A DNA stretch of 64,000 nt from CAVYGN01 sp963796325. Its GTDB lineage: Bacteria > Spirochaetota > Brevinematia > Brevinematales > JAOACQ01. Position numbers and translations under genes: made by a program. The notes below the pieces were generated by a model, which saw only the letters and a program-made list of their open reading frames with translations, searched no databases and had not been told where the DNA came from. Location of the stretch: positions 1,302,001-1,366,000 of the forward strand of contig CAWCLF010000001.1 in the NCBI GenBank assembly GCA_963796325.1, given 5' to 3'. This document shows positions 27,055-36,584 of the stretch, piece by piece. Position 1 is the stretch's first letter, and every line of letters starts with the position of its first letter.

Positions 27055-28553
27055 GCGATATCATTTTTACGGATCCGAATATTCCTGATACAGAGACTTT
27101 TGAAGTCAATGGGCATAGTATAACAGCGCCGGTTTTTACTGCCGATAATATCAGAGGCGTTATCGAATCCGTAAGAGCCAATTCCGACAAATATTTTTCA
27201 TCCGGAAATGCATCTCTTAGCATATTTGCCGAATCATTTGCTCTATGGAATAATATTGAATATGATCTCAGGATGAAAGCACTTCCTATTCTCTCCGACA
27301 TTACGCAGTTCTCGCAGCAAAACATTTCCTGCTTCGGTTTAAATCCCTTAAAGTTGATCGATTTTGCTAAAGACCGGTTTCCTGATATTCCGCAGCGTCT
27401 TTCCAGACTGGCAGAGACCGGTCAATATCAAAGATTTTCGGGATGGGGGAAAGGATACATCAAAGGCTATGGCGTACCCAAAGTTAAAAATTATGAACAT
27501 CAAGGGACGATTTTGCAGATATTAGCCGGTAATGTGGTCGGTCCGACCTGGTTATCAGCATTTTTAGGAGCCGTATCACGAAGCAGCCAATTGATAAAAC
27601 TCCCAAGCCATGACTTAACATCTTTTATGTTCTATGTAGAGACTTTGAACGAACTTGACCCGGATTTCAGAAGGACTATGGCATGCGGTTATTTTTCAGG
27701 CACAGATGATGTTAATGAACTGCTTTTCAGGGAATCTGATGTCGTTGTCGCTATGGGTTCGGATGAAACAATAACGGCAATCGAAAAGAGACTGTCTAAA
27801 GTAAACCCGGAAACACGATTATTGCCGCATGGTTATAAGATGGGTTTTCAAGTTATCAGCAAAGAATATGCTACCTTGGAAACAGCCGGGCTGGCGGCAT
27901 GGGGCATAGCGGCTTATGACGGCAACGGATGTTTTTCGCCGTCTAATATTTATATTGAATACGGCGGGCAATTGAATCCCAGTCAATTTAGCGATGCTCT
28001 GGCAAACAGTTTGAAATACATAGCCTCACTTGTTCCCTCGAAAAAAACAATAGCGGCTGCCGACAAAGTTACAAACTACAGGAATGCTCAAATGAAACGA
28101 ATGCTGCTGGGGGAAAATATCAGTATAATTAAGTCTCTGAATACGGACTACACTATTATACTGGACAGCAGTAATCCTTTAATTGAACCAACCTGCCAGG
28201 AAAGAACAGTGATCGTAAAACCGGTAAATGACATCAGGAATGTACCTGAATATGTAAAACATATGGCTCGGAACCTTCAAACGGCCGGACTCGCGGTGCC
28301 AACTAATAAGCTTTTGGAAATTTCCGAAAAATTAGGCGATATCGGCGTTACAAATATCAAGATTTTGGGCATGGAACATACGATCGATATTATAGAACCC
28401 CATGACGGCATCTTCGATGCGGTCCAAATGCACACGTCGGATGGACTGAGATGGGTAAGTATCGGTTTCAATGATACCGATAAAGAAATTGAAAGCGCTT
28501 TAAAAATAGTCGGGGATAGTATAAGGGAATTATACGGTCAGGGGGATTCTTGA
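27051..28553 (+). CDS. LuxC-like acyl-CoA/acyl-protein reductase
   Basis: This 500-aa member of the aldehyde-dehydrogenase superfamily is of LuxC type, reducing activated fatty acyl groups to fatty aldehyde with NADPH. The central motif QILAGNVVGPTWLSAFLGA is the nucleotide-binding part of LuxC. VVVAMGSDETITAI follows, and the catalytic cysteine lies in YDGNGCFSPSNIY. Length is typical. Paired with LuxE it forms a fatty-aldehyde generator. In non-luminous bacteria such pairs could feed wax, ether-lipid or lipid-anchor synthesis; the link to the neighbouring glycan genes is an inference. Confidence 0.85.
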   Translation: MSDIIFTDPNIPDTETFEVNGHSITAPVFTADNIRGVIESVRANSDKYFSSGNASLSIFAESFALWNNIEYDLRMKALPILSDITQFSQQNISCFGLNPLKLIDFAKDRFPDIPQRLSRLAETGQYQRFSGWGKGYIKGYGVPKVKNYEHQGTILQILAGNVVGPTWLSAFLGAVSRSSQLIKLPSHDLTSFMFYVETLNELDPDFRRTMACGYFSGTDDVNELLFRESDVVVAMGSDETITAIEKRLSKVNPETRLLPHGYKMGFQVISKEYATLETAGLAAWGIAAYDGNGCFSPSNIYIEYGGQLNPSQFSDALANSLKYIASLVPSKKTIAAADKVTNYRNAQMKRMLLGENISIIKSLNTDYTIILDSSNPLIEPTCQERTVIVKPVNDIRNVPEYVKHMARNLQTAGLAVPTNKLLEISEKLGDIGVTNIKILGMEHTIDIIEPHDGIFDAVQMHTSDGLRWVSIGFNDTDKEIESALKIVGDSIRELYGQGDS

Positions 28554-28581
28554 CCGTGGTTTGACCCTGGCGCCGGACGGT

Positions 28582-29181
28582 TCAGGTTAATTTATTGAAA
28601 GACGTATTTTCAGCCGGCGAATCATCCGTTGTGAAGTGGAATTTATAATTTATCTCATTATCGCCTTTTTCGATGGTTTTGATTTTTTCATAAGTTATGG
28701 ACTTTGCCCCGCAGAGCTCGAGTATTTTATTAAGATAGCCCATTACGACGTATTCAAAATGAAAATGGTTTATAGGAACATTATACAGCCTTGCGTCCAC
28801 GCTTCCCGGCTCATACTTTACTTCCACATCTCCGGCGGTATAATATACCTTCCATAAAACAGGAAGCGCTTCCGTTACAACGCGTCCTATCTCTCTATTT
28901 TTAATTAAATTCCTGTAAGGACCGTCAACCAAAGCGTATTCAGCGGACTTTTCCCCCATTATCCAATATACTCTATTATCATTGTTATAAAACTTTTTTA
29001 ATGTAATATCGGTGAATACAAGGAACTTCTCGACGGGGATCAGGGTAAACGGCAGGATTTCGTTTTTAAAATAAGGTTCCTTTTCGATTACTTCATGCAT
29101 CAGTTCTTTAAACTTCTCTTCCCCGAATTGTGAAATTATCATTTTTTGCCTGGCGACAAATGCCGTGCACTTTACTTCCAT
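28582..29181 (-). CDS. Uncharacterised soluble protein
   Basis: This 199-aa protein has no signal peptide or membrane segment. It starts MEVKCTAFVARQKMIISQFG, and a DITLKKFYNND segment follows. The C-terminal part (NHFHFEYVVMGYLNKILELCGAKS) is reminiscent of 4-vinyl-reductase or TIGR02265-like sensory domains, where a conserved terminal half binds a ligand. The similarity is by eye only and weak. The gene lies alone, convergent with the LuxC-like gene 28 bases away. AAGGAGGG ahead of the ATG is a good ribosome site. Function unknown. Confidence 0.7.
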   Translation of the reverse strand: MEVKCTAFVARQKMIISQFGEEKFKELMHEVIEKEPYFKNEILPFTLIPVEKFLVFTDITLKKFYNNDNRVYWIMGEKSAEYALVDGPYRNLIKNREIGRVVTEALPVLWKVYYTAGDVEVKYEPGSVDARLYNVPINHFHFEYVVMGYLNKILELCGAKSITYEKIKTIEKGDNEINYKFHFTTDDSPAENTSFNKLT

Positions 29182-29311
29182 AAAACCCTCCTTATTATTT
29201 TTTTGCGCATCAATAATCTTCGAGCCTCTTCATATATGCAGCAATAATACTAAGAACAAGAGATTGCGTCAAACAAATTTTTGAGTATGGGAACCGCGGG
29301 TTGCAGCGGAT

Positions 29312-30736
29312 CTATTTTTTTATTCCCGGATTGTTAAACACCGCCGTAAGGAAGGATTTTCCCGGGACGGCGACCGCATAACCGGTGTTATTTATAAGGA
29401 TATTCAAACTAAGATCTGATGCAAGATCGTTGCAGATTTCGACGACGACCCTGCCGTCCGGGTTCAAAAAGGCTATTGCGTCATGATACATGCCCGATGT
29501 GTTTATTGTTTCAGCCCCTATATCGACTTTTGCCGAATAATGCTTGAAAGCGTAAAACATAGGAGTATAGGTGACGGTCAGGCTGTTTGTATCGATCACT
29601 ATCGCTGCATCCTGCGGCCAGGGGTGTACGCTGTCGATACTTTTGCCGTCCGGGTCGAGTATCATGTTCCATAAATCGTACGCGCAGGCTCCTCCCGCCA
29701 TATAATCCCTTACCTTGCGCCAGGTATACACCGCGTAATACCAGTCGTTCTGGGGATGATCCGGATTGTAACCCGGTTTCCAGTACCAGTTCCCGCATTC
29801 GGTTTCGGTCTGGACCATCCGCATCGAAGGGTAATGTGACGCTATCTCGGGCATTTGCCCGAGGCCGCTCCACTGGAGGCCGACTGCACTGACATATTTC
29901 CGGGCTTCCGGGTAGTCCAGAACGGTCCTTGTAAACAATCCGTAGTTATTATCAGGCAGGGTTCCAAGCCATAGATCGTACTTGGCATTTCTTTCCCTGA
30001 AAAGCGGGCCGGCATAATCGCGTATAAAAGTCAGAAATTGCGCGGGGGTCCACAGGCAGGAAGGATAATGTGTTTCATAAACGGGCTCGTTCTGTACGCA
30101 GACTGCGGTCATATTAAGACCTTCCGCGCGGTAAGCTTCGGCGAATAAAGCCAGGTATAGGGCGTAAGCCTTATATATCTTCGGGTCGTTTTTCATGCTC
30201 CCGCCGTCGTAATCGCCGTTCTGTTTCATCCATGTGGGAGGCGTCCAGGCCGTACCGAACAGCTTCAGGTCAGGGCGGAATTCCATAGCGGCCTTTATAT
30301 AAGGGATAATCCTTTCACGGTCCCTGGCTATCGAAAAACTTTTCATATCGAAGTCGAGTTTCGTTTCGTCAAGAGTGTACCGGCTTTCGGCATAATCGTT
30401 AGCTCCGATCGGCACCCTGCAGAAATTGAACCTGCAGCCTTTATTCGTGTCGAACAGGGCCGCCAGAACCTCCCTGCGGCTGTCTGCCGTAAGTGCAGAA
30501 AGCATGGTCCAGCCTTTTTCGTTGAAAGCTCCGCCGAATCCTTCCACTTTGCATCCTGCATTGGAAGTATTGATTATGATATCGGCCTTTCCGTTAATAT
30601 TTTCCTGCTTAAGAACCGCTTTATCGGAAATTTCCTGCCATGGCGACCCCGCGGTTGTAATAACTGCATCCGCATCCAATGAATATATCGCGGCATAAAA
30701 GATACAAAAAACTGCAATAAGAAATATTTTCAGCAT
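29312..30736 (-). CDS. Exported glycoside hydrolase family 30 enzyme
   Basis: This 474-aa protein has a signal peptide (IFLIAVFCIFYAAIYSLDA) and a GH30 catalytic barrel (GFGGAFNEKGWTML, FCRVPIGANDYAESRYTLDE, GTAWTPPTWMKQNG). The acid/base glutamate is in CVQNEPVYETHYPS and the nucleophile in MVQTETECGNWYW. A short beta domain typical of GH30 closes the protein (ETINTSGMYHDAIAFLNPDG). Family members cleave beta-1,6-glucans, glucosylceramide or xylans. The exact substrate cannot be told. It is third in a minus-strand operon after the GH5 and subtilase genes. Confidence 0.93.
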   Translation of the reverse strand: MLKIFLIAVFCIFYAAIYSLDADAVITTAGSPWQEISDKAVLKQENINGKADIIINTSNAGCKVEGFGGAFNEKGWTMLSALTADSRREVLAALFDTNKGCRFNFCRVPIGANDYAESRYTLDETKLDFDMKSFSIARDRERIIPYIKAAMEFRPDLKLFGTAWTPPTWMKQNGDYDGGSMKNDPKIYKAYALYLALFAEAYRAEGLNMTAVCVQNEPVYETHYPSCLWTPAQFLTFIRDYAGPLFRERNAKYDLWLGTLPDNNYGLFTRTVLDYPEARKYVSAVGLQWSGLGQMPEIASHYPSMRMVQTETECGNWYWKPGYNPDHPQNDWYYAVYTWRKVRDYMAGGACAYDLWNMILDPDGKSIDSVHPWPQDAAIVIDTNSLTVTYTPMFYAFKHYSAKVDIGAETINTSGMYHDAIAFLNPDGRVVVEICNDLASDLSLNILINNTGYAVAVPGKSFLTAVFNNPGIKK

Positions 30737-30785
30737 GGAAAACTCCTTAAATATTATTTCGGGATCTCCCGAACCGGTTCATCGA

Positions 30786-31898
30786 TCAGGGCAAATTCTG
30801 TATCGTTTTGATAAAATTCGTGGGATTTATGATCTTGAACCCGCCGGGCAGGACATAAGCCGTCTGGAAGAGGTAGTTGGTTATCTGCGCGACGGTAAGG
30901 GACGGCTTCACCTGCCAGCCCATGGCCAGGACGCCGGCTGTGTAAGGGAGGGTCCAGCTTAAACCGTCGTCGCCCGTGTACTGGTAGGAAAAAACGCCGC
31001 TTGTATATTCCTCGGCCTGGCTCCTGTAGCAACTGGGAACATAAATGATGCCCGGAGTATTTTGTGGATAAGTAAAGCTCGACAATCCCGGAGTGACAAG
31101 CGTAATATCGTCGGGGCTTTCAAGACTGTAATAACAGCAGTCGTTAATGCGGTAGGCGCCGCAGTCCAGCACGAGTATATTCGAAGCGCTCGCCCTTTGA
31201 ACCGCCTGGTCCCATAGAATAGTGTTGTTCGTATAGGGAAGTTTCGAAGGCGGGGCGGAAACGGAAACAACGCGTATTTTCTGGTTTGCGGGAAGGACGG
31301 CGTTAGATGCAACGATCCAGTCCAGCGCCTGTGCGTAGTATTTCGCATCCAGGTACCATGAAGGCACTGCTGCATAATAGAGCCTTGCTCCGGGGGCCGT
31401 CCCGATAGTGGTCCCGACTAAAAGGCTTGAAACGGCGGGGCCATGCATGCTGCCTTCATTAGGACCTGTGCCGGTTCCTGTATCGAAATACGCGATAATT
31501 TTATTGGAGAATTCCGGATGGCCGAAATCCTGGCAGAGGTTCTGGTCGATAATGGCCACATTGACGCCGGAGCCTGTTATGCCCTGGGAATGAAGGTAAT
31601 TCACGCCGAGCCCGGGATTCTTCCCGGCTTCGAGTATCTGGTTCGCATAGACCTGGTCCGGCGCACTGAAGACTGTTGTTCCGTTGAACCAGAGCGTTTT
31701 AATGATATTGTAGCCGAGATTATCGGCTGAAAGATTGGTTCCCCTCACATCTGTATAGAGTAAACCGTCATATGCAGAAGAACTCGAAGAACCGGAAGAA
31801 CCGGCTGAAGAACCTCCCGATCCCGGTCTATTAGCGCAGGATGCGGAAAACATGATCAAAAATAAAATTACTATGGCCGCCGAAAAGAATTTCCTCAT
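30786..31898 (-). CDS. Subtilase-family (S8) serine protease lipoprotein
   Basis: This 370-aa protein has a lipoprotein signal with lipobox SASC (C21) and a Gly/Ser-rich tether (residues 26-42). A subtilisin-like domain follows with the full triad: D118 in VAIIDQN, H152 in GSMHGPAVSSLL and S314 in DGLSWTLPYTAGVLAMG. It would act at the cell surface or in the periplasm. It lies between two glycoside hydrolase genes, 49 bases before GH30, so it may process neighbouring exported enzymes or degrade glycoprotein. The first catalytic motif reads AIIDQN, a little divergent from the usual AVIDTG. Confidence 0.87.
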   Translation of the reverse strand: MRKFFSAAIVILFLIMFSASCANRPGSGGSSAGSSGSSSSSAYDGLLYTDVRGTNLSADNLGYNIIKTLWFNGTTVFSAPDQVYANQILEAGKNPGLGVNYLHSQGITGSGVNVAIIDQNLCQDFGHPEFSNKIIAYFDTGTGTGPNEGSMHGPAVSSLLVGTTIGTAPGARLYYAAVPSWYLDAKYYAQALDWIVASNAVLPANQKIRVVSVSAPPSKLPYTNNTILWDQAVQRASASNILVLDCGAYRINDCCYYSLESPDDITLVTPGLSSFTYPQNTPGIIYVPSCYRSQAEEYTSGVFSYQYTGDDGLSWTLPYTAGVLAMGWQVKPSLTVAQITNYLFQTAYVLPGGFKIINPTNFIKTIQNLP

Positions 31899-32051
31899 TA
31901 TTTACCTCGAATATTATTAGTTGATCGATCAAGAGATATCTACAGGATTTTACTCTGTATATATTACTGAAGTTAAACCCCCGCATATGAAACGGCATTA
32001 AATTTTATTTTTAAATTTCAAAGGGCGGTTCCCCTGAGGCGGGCGCATGGA

Positions 32052-33698
32052 TCAATTCCCTGCAGTTACTTTCATCTCCGAAATGTATATACCCGTATCC
32101 TCCCAATTTCCGTTTTCAGCCACGACTTCAAACGCTGTAATCCTGCTCCAGTCAAAAAGGCCTTCGGGAGGATACCATTTGTCCTTCCATGCCCCCTGCT
32201 CCCTGAAGTCTTCAAGCGGAACGGCCGCGGTCTGCCAGCCGGAAGTGTTTTTCAACGATTTCTCGTCAAGAGTAAATCTGCTGCGCCATGGAATTGAAAG
32301 AGGGTCGTCCTTCCTTGTTGAAATAAACCTTACATCGAGATTCTTAAAGCCGGGTTTTAGTTTAATTTTCATTACAAAATTGTATTTCATTTTCAAAAGG
32401 GCCGACAGGTCCTTCATGGGCTTGAAAGAGAATCTGAGAACGCCGTATTGATCCAGGTTTTCCATTTTTATAACGGTTTGCCCGTTTTCGGAAACAGTGT
32501 CGCAATAGAGGTCTATAACGCCATACTTGTAGAAGTCGGCAAGCAGTATCCCCGGGGCGGGATATTGTCTGAACATCGTCAATTCGGAAGTTTCCGGAAG
32601 TATCCCGATCTTTTTTTGCGCCGGCTCGCTGAAGCCCAGCGCCTTCAGCAGAGGGAGGTTCAGATCCGTCTCGAAGACTTCATTGGACCCTTTTTTGAAC
32701 AGCCCGAACCCGCTGCGGTAATCCCAGGATGTACGCGGGATGGAATATTTCATAAGGATCTTCCGGACGGCTTCATACCAGTAAACACGGTCGCTTTCCG
32801 GTGAATTCTTTATATAGACGCCGAATTCTCCGCAGTACAGGGGCTTCCCGGTTTTGTTCCGGAATTCTACCGCCTTCAGGATCAGCTTCTCTAAAGCCGC
32901 GTCGTTCGCTTTATCGGGATAATACCTTAAGCCCGACGCAACCCAGGTATTCAGCAATTCCGGGGGGCAGGGAGGCATCCTGTCTTTGCTGTAGGGATAG
33001 GGAACATTCGTAAGCGGCGCCAGGGAGGGCGTCATCCATTCATCTCCCTGGTGGGCAAAGAGAACCGGTTCGTAGAAATGAAAGGTATAAATTATATTAT
33101 CGTCCCCGAAATCCGGCAGAAGATACAGGGAATCTATATCGTTCCAGTTGCAGCCCCCGACTATAACCGTGTGTTTTTTATCGATCTCCCTGATCTTCTT
33201 CAGGACATTCAGCTCGATCTTACCCCAGGCTGACGGATCGATGCCATGCGGCTCGTTGAGGATTTCATAATAAAGGAAATCCCCCCGGCTTTCATAACGC
33301 CCGGCCAGTTGAACCCAGACTTTCGTTAAAATATTTTCTATCGACTCGTCGGTGTTTTTAGCCGGGTCGAAGCTGTGATTGTCAAGTATCAATGATATAT
33401 TCAGCTCTTCGCAGATATTTACCGCCTCATCGAGAAACCGGAATAAAAGCGGATCTATTTTATAATCCGGTGCGCCGCCTGTCATCGCGTGAAGGTTGAT
33501 CGGCAGGCGGATCACGTCGCATCCGAGGCTTTTCAAATCCTGAAAATCCTTTTTTGTATATTTATTGAACTGGACGGTTCGAGGCGAATTTTCCTGGAAC
33601 CATTCGGTCAGATTCACCCCTTTTGAAAAAATATCTTTCGGATAAAGGGGCAAAGCCGTCAAAAACAAAAGGATAATAAAACATGATTTCCGGGTCAT
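32052..33698 (-). CDS. Exported glycoside hydrolase family 5 enzyme with C-terminal beta-sandwich module
   Basis: This 548-aa protein has a signal peptide (SCFIILLFLTALPLYP). The GH5 barrel covers about residues 25-350, starting GVNLTEWFQENSPRTV. The acid/base glutamate lies in EILNEPHGIDPS and the nucleophile in LYCGEFGVYIK. GH5 enzymes cleave beta-glucans, cellulose, xylan or mannan. The C-terminal 180 residues look like a CBM11/CIA30-like beta-sandwich (DWSRITAFEVVAEN), probably carbohydrate binding. It is the first gene of the operon that continues with the subtilase and GH30. Confidence 0.9.
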   Translation of the reverse strand: MTRKSCFIILLFLTALPLYPKDIFSKGVNLTEWFQENSPRTVQFNKYTKKDFQDLKSLGCDVIRLPINLHAMTGGAPDYKIDPLLFRFLDEAVNICEELNISLILDNHSFDPAKNTDESIENILTKVWVQLAGRYESRGDFLYYEILNEPHGIDPSAWGKIELNVLKKIREIDKKHTVIVGGCNWNDIDSLYLLPDFGDDNIIYTFHFYEPVLFAHQGDEWMTPSLAPLTNVPYPYSKDRMPPCPPELLNTWVASGLRYYPDKANDAALEKLILKAVEFRNKTGKPLYCGEFGVYIKNSPESDRVYWYEAVRKILMKYSIPRTSWDYRSGFGLFKKGSNEVFETDLNLPLLKALGFSEPAQKKIGILPETSELTMFRQYPAPGILLADFYKYGVIDLYCDTVSENGQTVIKMENLDQYGVLRFSFKPMKDLSALLKMKYNFVMKIKLKPGFKNLDVRFISTRKDDPLSIPWRSRFTLDEKSLKNTSGWQTAAVPLEDFREQGAWKDKWYPPEGLFDWSRITAFEVVAENGNWEDTGIYISEMKVTAGN

Positions 33699-33940
33699 AA
33701 GAACCTCCCTGCATGGGAAATGCTCCTTTGATTTTATGTGTTCTCCTTTATTCTATCTTCACCCCGCACTTTTATCAAAAATTAAATGGAGAATGGCTTT
33801 TTTCATATTCATTTCTTATAACCGGTTATTCAAAGAATTCTAACAACCCCTGCCATCCGGAAGATTGTGTCCCGCGAAAACAATATTCATCCGGAAATGC
33901 TGGATAAAATTTTTTTGTATAAAAACAAAATCTTAAATAT

Positions 33941-33969
33941 TTGTCGTTTTTGTTAAATCTTGATACACT
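33941..33969 (+). promoter_or_regulatory. Probable promoter of the TMEM43-like gene, TTGTCG-N17-TACACT
   Basis: The two hexamers are spaced by 17 bases in an AT-rich part of the 33699-34008 gap, about 40 bases before the start codon. The rest of that gap shows nothing I can support. Confidence 0.4.
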
Positions 33970-34008
33970 TTTTTAGTTCACCATAAATAAAAAATTCCGG
34001 AGGGTATC

Positions 34009-35163
34009 ATGGCCGATGAATTTACGGAAGTGACGAGGCAGGGCTGGGGCGGGAAAATAGGCGGATCCCTGGTTGGAGTCCTGGTTGGGATAGTTTTATT
34101 TTTCGGTTCGTTTATAGTACTTTTCCTGAACGAGGGCAGGGTCGATCTTTCAAAATTTGCAAGGAATTCGGCAGTGATCGATATCGGTTCGAGGCCCGCC
34201 GGCGTAACAAACGGACAGATCGTATCTCTTGGCGGGGTTGTCAATTCCGGTGAAACTTTAGGCGACGGTCTCTTTCTTAAAAACGGAAAATACATCGAGG
34301 TTATCAGGAATGCCGAAATGTACGCATGGGTCGAGCATAAAAAAACCGAAACCCGTAAAGACGCCGTCGGCGGCGGTTCCACTACCGTGACGACTTATTC
34401 CTATACAAAAGAGTGGACGGACAATCCGGGTTATTCGTTCCATAAATCCGGTCATGAAAATCCGGTAATGGCCATCAAGAGCGCTGCAAAAAGGGTAAGC
34501 GAGATAAAAATGGGATTATATAAAATCCCTGCCGAAGGGCTCGATCTTCCGGACGCGGAAACGCTGTCGCCGCTGACTCCGGAACTTGTAAATATAAAAG
34601 AAAAAGGCCGCAATGAAATTTCAGGGGAATATATTTATAACGGCAGGGGCAGCATAGATTCCCCCGGGCTCGGCGACCTGAGGATCAGCTACAGGGTTTT
34701 GAGATCCGGATTTACAGGTACGGCCTTCGGAAGCATCGATATAATGAATATGAAGCTCGTGCCCTTTTTCGCTGGAAATAAAAGGATAGTCGACAAGCTT
34801 TTCGGGAAATTGTACAGGGTATTCAATTCCGACAGGCAGGCGGCAATTTCAACACTGCACGGCGAATTTGAAACGATCGGATGGATTTTGAGGGCCGCCG
34901 GTTTTATAATGATGTGGCTGGGGATATTCCTCGTATTCGAACCTATAAGCATGATACTCGATATAGTATCGGTTATCGGTTCGGTTTCAAGATTCCTGAT
35001 AGGCGGGATGTCTTTCCTCATAGCCTTGCCGCTTACAATAATAACGATAATAATCTCGATGATAGCCCACAGCCTGGCCGCCCTTGCCGTAGTCGCGGCC
35101 GCGGGTATAATTCTAACGATTATTGTAATCAGGAAAGTGCCGGGAAAACCGGCGAAGCCTTGA
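34009..35163 (+). CDS. TMEM43-family membrane protein
   Basis: This 384-aa protein matches the TMEM43 (LUMA) family. An N-terminal membrane helix (GSLVGVLVGIVLFFGSFIVLF) is followed by LNEGRVDLSKFARNSAV and a long extracytoplasmic domain. Three further helices lie at about 285-375. The family occurs in bacteria and animals; bacterial members are uncharacterised and seem to organise membranes. A good ribosome site (CCGGAGGG) precedes the ATG. It is alone on its strand, and its stop abuts the stop of the broken SIR2-like gene. Confidence 0.85.
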   Translation: MADEFTEVTRQGWGGKIGGSLVGVLVGIVLFFGSFIVLFLNEGRVDLSKFARNSAVIDIGSRPAGVTNGQIVSLGGVVNSGETLGDGLFLKNGKYIEVIRNAEMYAWVEHKKTETRKDAVGGGSTTVTTYSYTKEWTDNPGYSFHKSGHENPVMAIKSAAKRVSEIKMGLYKIPAEGLDLPDAETLSPLTPELVNIKEKGRNEISGEYIYNGRGSIDSPGLGDLRISYRVLRSGFTGTAFGSIDIMNMKLVPFFAGNKRIVDKLFGKLYRVFNSDRQAAISTLHGEFETIGWILRAAGFIMMWLGIFLVFEPISMILDIVSVIGSVSRFLIGGMSFLIALPLTIITIIISMIAHSLAALAVVAAAGIILTIIVIRKVPGKPAKP

Positions 35164-36080
35164 TCAGCCTAATTCCCATTTATTGTAAATATCTTCCGGC
35201 TTTTCGAATTCCTCGTGCTCAATTTTAAGCGATTCAAAAAGGAATCTTTTACCCTGCCCGTAATTATCATATTTAGTTGTAACGAATATTGTTTTTTTCC
35301 TTAAAGCCGGATTTTTCCTGTAGTATTTTTCTCTTTCCATAAAAAGCCATCGAAGACTGCTTTCCTGCGAATCCAGCGCTAAACCTATAATTAAGAGGTC
35401 GCAATGCATGAAAATATCGACCCAGGAATTTTTTCCGGTCCAGTCTGTCTCTTTGCCGGAATAGAGGCTGTTTTTCCTGCCCGTGATAAAATTTTTTAAC
35501 CGGTAAATATTTTTTGCATAATCGATGGCGCCTATCGATAAACTTCTATAATAATAACAGAAGCCGTGAATATGCCAGATCCCGAACTCGCTTTTGCAGT
35601 CCTCTATTTCATGATCGGAGTAATATGAGTGCCATGGATAATAATCTGAAAATGAAGAGCCGGGCATTCTGGCCGGAGCTATTTCGAATGCATGTCTTTT
35701 CTTTCCTTTTCTATTATAAAAGCCGAGTATTTCATCGGTAAGGAGCGTAGTGCGTAATTGGTGGTCAATACAGGGATTTTATTATTTCTTGCAAAGTTTA
35801 TAAAGGTTTCATGAAATTGATTCCCATGCCATTTTTTTATTTCTTCCGAGATATTTTTCTTTAACGACTGATAATTTATCACGCCCTTGCCGTTATTGAA
35901 GCAAACGGCATCATAAAACTCCGGATAACTGATATCCCTTGCATTTAGAATTTTTTCAGCATCTCTATTATTTGAAATATTAATAAGCAGATCCAACCAG
36001 CTTATCGGCAGCTTCGAAAAGATATTCAACCCGTTGCCGAGCAGTATTGCCGGCGATTTCAGTGTTTTATCGATCGTCAT
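35164..36080 (-). pseudogene. SIR2-like NAD-binding domain protein, frameshifted
   Basis: Two overlapping-frame ORFs (36080-35679 and 35667-35164) make one SIR2-like protein. The first has AILLGNGLNIF (NAD-binding) and VLTTNY. The second has WHIHGF and DLLIIGLALDSQESSLRW. In the second frame the text continues upstream without a stop as LLTDEILGFYNRKGKKRH, back to the TTNY motif. One base is therefore missing (or two added) at about 35742-35753. The restored protein would have about 305 residues. Stand-alone SIR2 domains often act as NADases in phage defence. The gene overlaps a 44-aa membrane peptide gene by four bases. Confidence 0.78.
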
Positions 36081-36211
36081 TGAAATATCTTTTCCGTATC
36101 CAGTTTTATCCTGGCAGCGGGTCTTAAGAGGCCGATGCTCGTAACTATCAGATAACCCGATAAAAAATAAAGGAAATACTTTCCGATAAGTATTAAAATA
36201 TCGATCAGCAT
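36077..36211 (-). CDS. 44-aa single-helix membrane peptide upstream of the SIR2-like gene
   Basis: ATG at 36211 has AAGGAG six bases upstream. The peptide reads MLIDILILIGKYFLYFLSGY and then a basic segment (LLRPAARIK). The stop TGA overlaps the ATG of the SIR2-like gene (ATGA), showing translational coupling. One membrane helix with a positively charged cytoplasmic tail is predicted. I recognise no family. It might anchor, deliver or inhibit its partner, but this is speculation. Confidence 0.55.
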   Translation of the reverse strand: MLIDILILIGKYFLYFLSGYLIVTSIGLLRPAARIKLDTEKIFQ

Positions 36212-36369
36212 GTGATTCTCCTTATCTAATAAATTTTAACAAAAGTTTATAATATCAAGAATAATTTCACAAAAAAACAGGGAATATTTATATTATAAAA
36301 GCCTTGATCGGGCAAAGCGGGAGGGTATAATGAAAAGATGTTTTAACAATCCGGCGGTTTTAATAATTA

Positions 36370-36385
36370 CCTGAATCCGTTAAGT
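36370..36385. repeat. Terminal inverted repeat of the IS1380-family element
   Basis: CCTGAATCCGTTAAGT pairs with the complement of 37982-37997, with one mismatch in 16. Target duplication AATTA flanks it at 36365-36369. Confidence 0.85.
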
Positions 36386-36584
36386 TATCGACAAACAACC
36401 TTCTCTTGTTCTTTCCGCTTCAATTTTTGGCCAGTTCCTGCTGTATTATAACCAATAGTTGTGAATCATAACAAATTTTCGAAAATTAAATCTCCCAATA
36501 ATCCTAAAAGTACATCTTTTAAAAATTTTAGGCGCAAACCCACTCTTTTCTTAAAACGCTAAAAACGGATCCTTTAACTCTTTT

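Noticed and set aside
30737..31032. Short ORFs on both strands around the GH30-subtilase junction
   Set aside because: They overlap the subtilase gene, which has a complete catalytic triad, in other frames.
32022..32034. Third IS5-type end (AGGGCGGTTCCCC)
   Set aside because: Only 11 or so bases match and nothing beyond resembles the element; chance is enough.
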